DNA of 64,000 nt from Pseudomonas sp. IPO3778. GTDB taxonomy: Bacteria; Pseudomonadota; Gammaproteobacteria; Pseudomonadales; Pseudomonadaceae. How positions within the stretch are numbered: position 1 is the stretch's first letter; each line of letters opens with the position of its first letter. A program made the position numbers and the translations under genes. The stretch spans positions 177,307 to 241,306 of the forward strand of contig NZ_JACARC010000017.1 of assembly GCF_013386825.1 (NCBI RefSeq), in the 5' to 3' direction. Shown here in pieces: positions 61,166 to 64,000 of the stretch. Below the pieces are notes generated by a model, which did not search any database, was not told where the DNA came from, and worked only from the letters and a program-made list of their open reading frames with translations.

Positions 61166-61241
61166 CAACAAACCCCTACAGACCCCGAACCCACCCAAAC
61201 AAAACCAAAAGAGAGAGCAGGGCCAACGAGAGGTAGCTGTT

Positions 61242-61273
61242 AAAACAAAGGCAGATATTTTCATATCTGCCTT
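61242..61273 (-). terminator. Intrinsic terminator after tRNA-Thr
   Basis: On the minus strand AAGGCAGATAT-GAAA-ATATCTGCCTT forms an 11-base stem followed by TGTTTTAAC. It lies 7 bases after tRNA-Thr, where P. aeruginosa has a tuf gene. Confidence 0.8.
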
Positions 61274-61279
61274 GTTATA

Positions 61280-61355
61280 TGGAGCTCTTGAGCGGATTTG
61301 AACCGCTGACCTCACCCTTACCAAGGGTGTGCTCTACCAACTGAGCTACAAGAGC
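61280..61355 (-). tRNA. tRNA-Thr (anticodon GGT)
   Basis: The 76-base cloverleaf runs GCTCTTGTAGCTCAGTTGGT to an encoded CCA. The anticodon loop TTGGTAA contains GGT, reading ACC and ACT codons. It is third in the tRNA-Tyr, tRNA-Gly, tRNA-Thr operon. Confidence 0.97.
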
Positions 61356-61381
61356 GAAACAACTTGCACAACCTGCAAACT

Positions 61382-61455
<74 letters not shown>

Positions 61456-61478
61456 GGAGCTTGCAGCTCACGCTAAAA

Positions 61479-61563
<85 letters not shown>

Positions 61564-61576
61564 TAAGCGAGCCGGC

Positions 61577-61604
61577 ATTCTACATCATGCCAGCCTTCTG
61601 TCAA
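61577..61604 (-). promoter_or_regulatory. Sigma70-type promoter of the tRNA-Tyr operon
   Basis: On the minus strand a perfect TTGACA is followed after 16 bases by TAGAAT, with a GC-rich GCCGGC downstream that resembles the stringent-control discriminator of stable RNA promoters. It lies 13 bases before the tRNA-Tyr gene. Confidence 0.85.
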
Positions 61605-61706
61605 GCATTTTCTCATTAAAAAATATGAGGTTAGCTGCGTTGACCTTCGCTTCACCTTGTCGACCCAAGAGGTCTTCACTGCGAAGCGGGCGCCATTCTA
61701 TGCAAA

Positions 61707-62153
61707 CTATTCGAAGGTTGCAATGCCTTCGCACGGCATTATTTTATGTTTTAACTCATTGAATTCATTAACAAGGTTTTCAAAGGGCAGATCATCAGCC
61801 AGGCGCCGGCTTTCGGGGCTTACTCGCAACCAGTATCCCGAAGCGTCAGGCAGATTCAGAGATTGCAGTTTGACCTTGATATCCAGGCTTGTGAGGCGCT
61901 GCTCAACGGACTGAATCTCCTTCTGGTCGACCAGGCCTCCGATATACAAGCATCCAGGCTGCGCCTCAGGCGCTTTTAGCCTGTCTCGCCGCACCATCGC
62001 GTCAGCCGACTCACTTAACAGCCGGATATCTTGCTGAGAACCACGGTAGAGGGATAAAGGCGTGACATCTTTAGCCCGCAGAGGGGCTTCCTGTTGATGC
62101 CAAATGTAGTAGAAGACATTGAGAACCAGCAAAAGCAGAAACAGCCAACGCAT
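61707..62153 (-). CDS. Small membrane-anchored SPOR-like protein, unknown function
   Basis: This 148-residue protein begins with one hydrophobic segment (MRWLFLLLLVLNVFYYIWHQ) and continues as a periplasmic domain. About residues 68 to 142 (CLYIGGLVDQKEIQSVEQRL through SGYWLRVSPE to KIMPCEGIA) look like a divergent SPOR fold, the type that binds septal peptidoglycan. Two Cys, in CLYIGG and MPCEG, could form a disulfide. I do not recognise a named gene. It lies 7 bases after coaX in the birA-coaX unit, as does PA4278 in P. aeruginosa. I chose ATG 62153; frames further out enter coaX. Confidence 0.75.
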   Translation of the reverse strand: MRWLFLLLLVLNVFYYIWHQQEAPLRAKDVTPLSLYRGSQQDIRLLSESADAMVRRDRLKAPEAQPGCLYIGGLVDQKEIQSVEQRLTSLDIKVKLQSLNLPDASGYWLRVSPESRRLADDLPFENLVNEFNELKHKIMPCEGIATFE

Positions 62154-62160
62154 AAAAACC

Positions 62161-62910
62161 TCAGGACAAAGGGCACGCCATCGCCAGGCCAACAAAAACC
62201 AGATCAGGGACGAGCCTCCCGTGAGGCACCGCATCAGCCACCAACTCGGCGTCACCGCCAGTGAGGAAGACGGTGAAATCGCTCCCCCAGTAGCTTCGGG
62301 CCAGCTCCAGCTGCGTCAATACAAACCCTCTCAGCATGAGCGTACAACCGCGCTCAACGGCCTCGGCCGTTGTACGCCCCGGGGATAACGCCTCGAGCGC
62401 ACGCTCGGCGGCGATATCGTCATAGCGTATTTTGCGGGTATGCGTTCGCAACTGATTACGCATCAGCGGCATACCAGGACAAATAAAGCCTCCTAGATGC
62501 TCACCGTCCGCGGCAATGAAATCTGCGGTCGCCGCCGTGCCAAAGTCGAGCACCAAACACGCACCCGAGGCCAACTGATACCCACCCAGCATTGCGAGCC
62601 AGCGATCCAGCCCCAGGCGCTCAAAGTCTTCATACCCGTTGCGCACCCCGCCCATCTGCCTTGCTGAAGCAGCACAGAGGACTTTGACACCAAATGCCGC
62701 TATCAGGGTATCGACCAATTGATTGGTCTCATCAGAGGCACGAACACTCACCAATCGGCAATCTTTTAACCCGAGGCCAGTAAGCGCGAACAGGCTATCG
62801 ATCAGTGAGGCATCCGAACCTACGACACCTTCGGCAAAGAGACGCGCGTTATCCGACTCGATAACCCGCCATTTGATAAAGCTATTCCCACAGTCGAGCT
62901 CAAGAATCAT
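62161..62910 (-). CDS. coaX: Type III pantothenate kinase CoaX
   Basis: CoaX has 249 residues and phosphorylates pantothenate, the first step to coenzyme A. The type III form is not inhibited by CoA. The ASKHA-fold motifs are [12 protein letters not shown] at the N-terminus and [20 protein letters not shown] (about 117 to 136), with [19 protein letters not shown] after. ATG 62910 is used; a GTG one codon upstream overlaps birA. It overlaps the birA end by 11 bases, a coupling common in pseudomonads. Confidence 0.95.
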   Translation of the reverse strand: MILELDCGNSFIKWRVIESDNARLFAEGVVGSDASLIDSLFALTGLGLKDCRLVSVRASDETNQLVDTLIAAFGVKVLCAASARQMGGVRNGYEDFERLGLDRWLAMLGGYQLASGACLVLDFGTAATADFIAADGEHLGGFICPGMPLMRNQLRTHTRKIRYDDIAAERALEALSPGRTTAEAVERGCTLMLRGFVLTQLELARSYWGSDFTVFLTGGDAELVADAVPHGRLVPDLVFVGLAMACPLS

Positions 62911-63859
62911 CACGCAACCTCAGGCTTAGCTCACCGCCGCTATATACTTTCTCAACACCATCCACACCCAACCGTAACGCACCCTGCCCGTCGATCCCTA
63001 ATACCACTCCGTCAATCTGATTCACCCCGGCGATGAGCGACACAGGCCTGCCCTGCCATAAATGGTTCTGCTCCCATTCGTCCTGGATGGCGGAAAAGCC
63101 GAACGACTGGTGCCGCTCCAAATACGCCTGCAACTGCACGCCAAGACGCGCTACCAGGTAGTTGCGATCCACAGCAATGCCGGTCTCCAACTGCACGGAA
63201 GTCCATTGCTGATCGACCTCGTCTGTCTTCTGCATATTCACATTAATGCCGATACCCAGGACGACATGACAGACGTCAGCGGGATCGCCGATTAGCTCCA
63301 AGAGAATCCCAGCGATCTTTTTTTGAGCGACCAAAACGTCATTCGGCCACTTCAGTCCCGCATTGCGGACTCCCGCATCTCGTAACGCCTGCATAACTGC
63401 CAGACCGACCACCAGACTTAGCCCTTCCAACTGGCGCAAACCGCCGTCAATCCGCAACACAAGGCTGAAGTAGACGTTTTGAGCGAAAGGACTGACCCAC
63501 TTTCGCCCTCGCCGTCCTCTGCCAGCAGTTTGCTGCTCCGAAAGCACGAGAAACGGCGCAGTGCGGCCCGCCTCAATAAGGCGCAATGCCTCAGCATTGG
63601 TAGAGTCAATGGAGTCAGAGATATGAACGGGCCAAGCGGGATCCGGGGCATACCGGGCGATTTCATCAGCGCTTAACAACACCAGAGGCGACGCCAACTG
63701 ATACCCCCTGCCACGAACTTTATGGATAGTTAGATTCAACTCCGCCTCGAGATGCTGAAGCTGCTTCCATACAGCACTGCGACTGACACCCAAGGCAGCA
63801 CCAAGCGCCTCCCCGGAGTGGAATCGACCATCTTTTAGAAGTTTCAACAACGTCAGCAT
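62900..63859 (-). CDS. birA: Biotin-protein ligase and biotin-operon repressor BirA
   Basis: BirA has 319 residues, attaches biotin to its acceptor protein and can repress biotin genes. The N-terminal winged helix ([20 protein letters not shown], then [20 protein letters not shown]) should bind DNA. The ligase site has [20 protein letters not shown] with the biotin-binding GRGRRGRKW, and [20 protein letters not shown]. The C-terminal domain ends RLRDDS. It is first of the unit with coaX and the SPOR-like gene. Confidence 0.96.
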   Translation of the reverse strand: MLTLLKLLKDGRFHSGEALGAALGVSRSAVWKQLQHLEAELNLTIHKVRGRGYQLASPLVLLSADEIARYAPDPAWPVHISDSIDSTNAEALRLIEAGRTAPFLVLSEQQTAGRGRRGRKWVSPFAQNVYFSLVLRIDGGLRQLEGLSLVVGLAVMQALRDAGVRNAGLKWPNDVLVAQKKIAGILLELIGDPADVCHVVLGIGINVNMQKTDEVDQQWTSVQLETGIAVDRNYLVARLGVQLQAYLERHQSFGFSAIQDEWEQNHLWQGRPVSLIAGVNQIDGVVLGIDGQGALRLGVDGVEKVYSGGELSLRLRDDS

Positions 63860-64000
63860 GCAAGTCTCGCCTCACAATGAGGCACGCATGATAGCCATGC
63901 ATAAGGCTATTGCATAGAAAGGCAGGACTTTAGCATTGAACACGACTAAAGGGCGTACGCCGATACTTTCCGACCGCCCAAAACAAAACCCCTGATCGCG
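63860..64000. other. Upstream region of birA at the window edge
   Basis: These 141 bases contain no gene. The minus strand starts CGCGATCAGGGGTTTTGTTT, which could be the last arm and T-run of a terminator for a gene outside the window, possibly an rRNA operon as in P. aeruginosa; only half would be visible. A palindromic GCATAAGGCTATTGC-type stretch near 63899 has no assigned role. Confidence 0.4.

Noticed and set aside
63900..64000. 5S rRNA gene at the right edge
   Set aside because: Expected from P. aeruginosa gene order but no 5S sequence is present; at most half a terminator is seen.

Overview
The window looks like the chromosome of a Pseudomonas of the fluorescens group. The evidence is high-GC coding sequence, several short palindromic repeats of the Pseudomonas REP/REPIN type, and gene order matching two P. 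aeruginosa blocks as I remember them (PA4061-PA4068 on the left, PA4232-PA4280 on the right). No database search was run; all names rest on reading the translated sequences, motifs and neighbourhood.

Region 1 (1 to about 6300) opens with the C-terminal part of a thioredoxin-like co-chaperone and a small unknown gene. It continues with a probable zinc-uptake set: a His/Asp-rich periplasmic protein, a MacB-type ABC ATPase, its FtsX-like permease and a DUF3299 protein. The OmpW-family porin OprG follows, with a candidate Anr box, then an NAD-dependent epimerase-like protein. Region 2 (6300 to 23400) is a looser set of single genes and small operons. These are the long helicase Lhr, an MscS-type channel, an MFS exporter, an envelope-lipid operon (EEP phosphatase, ClsB, YbhN-like), an overlapping alpha/beta hydrolase and DUF3182 pair, a GlxA-type regulator divergent from an isochorismatase-family hydrolase, and tam divergent from a LysR regulator. 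All REP-type repeats seen lie in the first 15 kb.

Region 3 (23400 to 30700) carries ssb and a YajR-like MFS gene divergent from uvrA, which has a LexA-like box, then a ferritin lacking the bacterioferritin haem ligand (FtnA type) and catalase katA.

Region 4 (30700 to 61000, all minus strand) is the ribosomal and transcription super-cluster. In transcription order it runs secE-nusG, rplKAJL-rpoBC, rpsL-rpsG-fusA-tuf, the S10 operon, the spc operon to secY-rpmJ, and the alpha operon rpsM-rpsK-rpsD-rpoA-rplQ. Strong sigma70-type promoters can be read before rpsL, rpsJ and rpsM, and a further candidate splits the spc operon between rpsN and rpsH. An attenuator-like hairpin lies between rplL and rpoB, and an L10-leader-like fold precedes rplJ.

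Region 5 (61000 to 64000) holds tRNA-Trp, tRNA-Thr, tRNA-Gly and tRNA-Tyr, a small SPOR-like membrane protein, coaX and birA. The second tuf copy that lies between tRNA-Thr and tRNA-Trp in P. aeruginosa is absent; a terminator and a new promoter occupy that gap.

I found no CRISPR array, prophage, transposase, toxin-antitoxin pair or defence system. The points most worth checking are regulatory (Anr, Zur, LexA, the rpsN-rpsH split), the missing tuf, and three poorly characterised proteins (DUF3182, the SPOR-like protein and the small gene at the left end).
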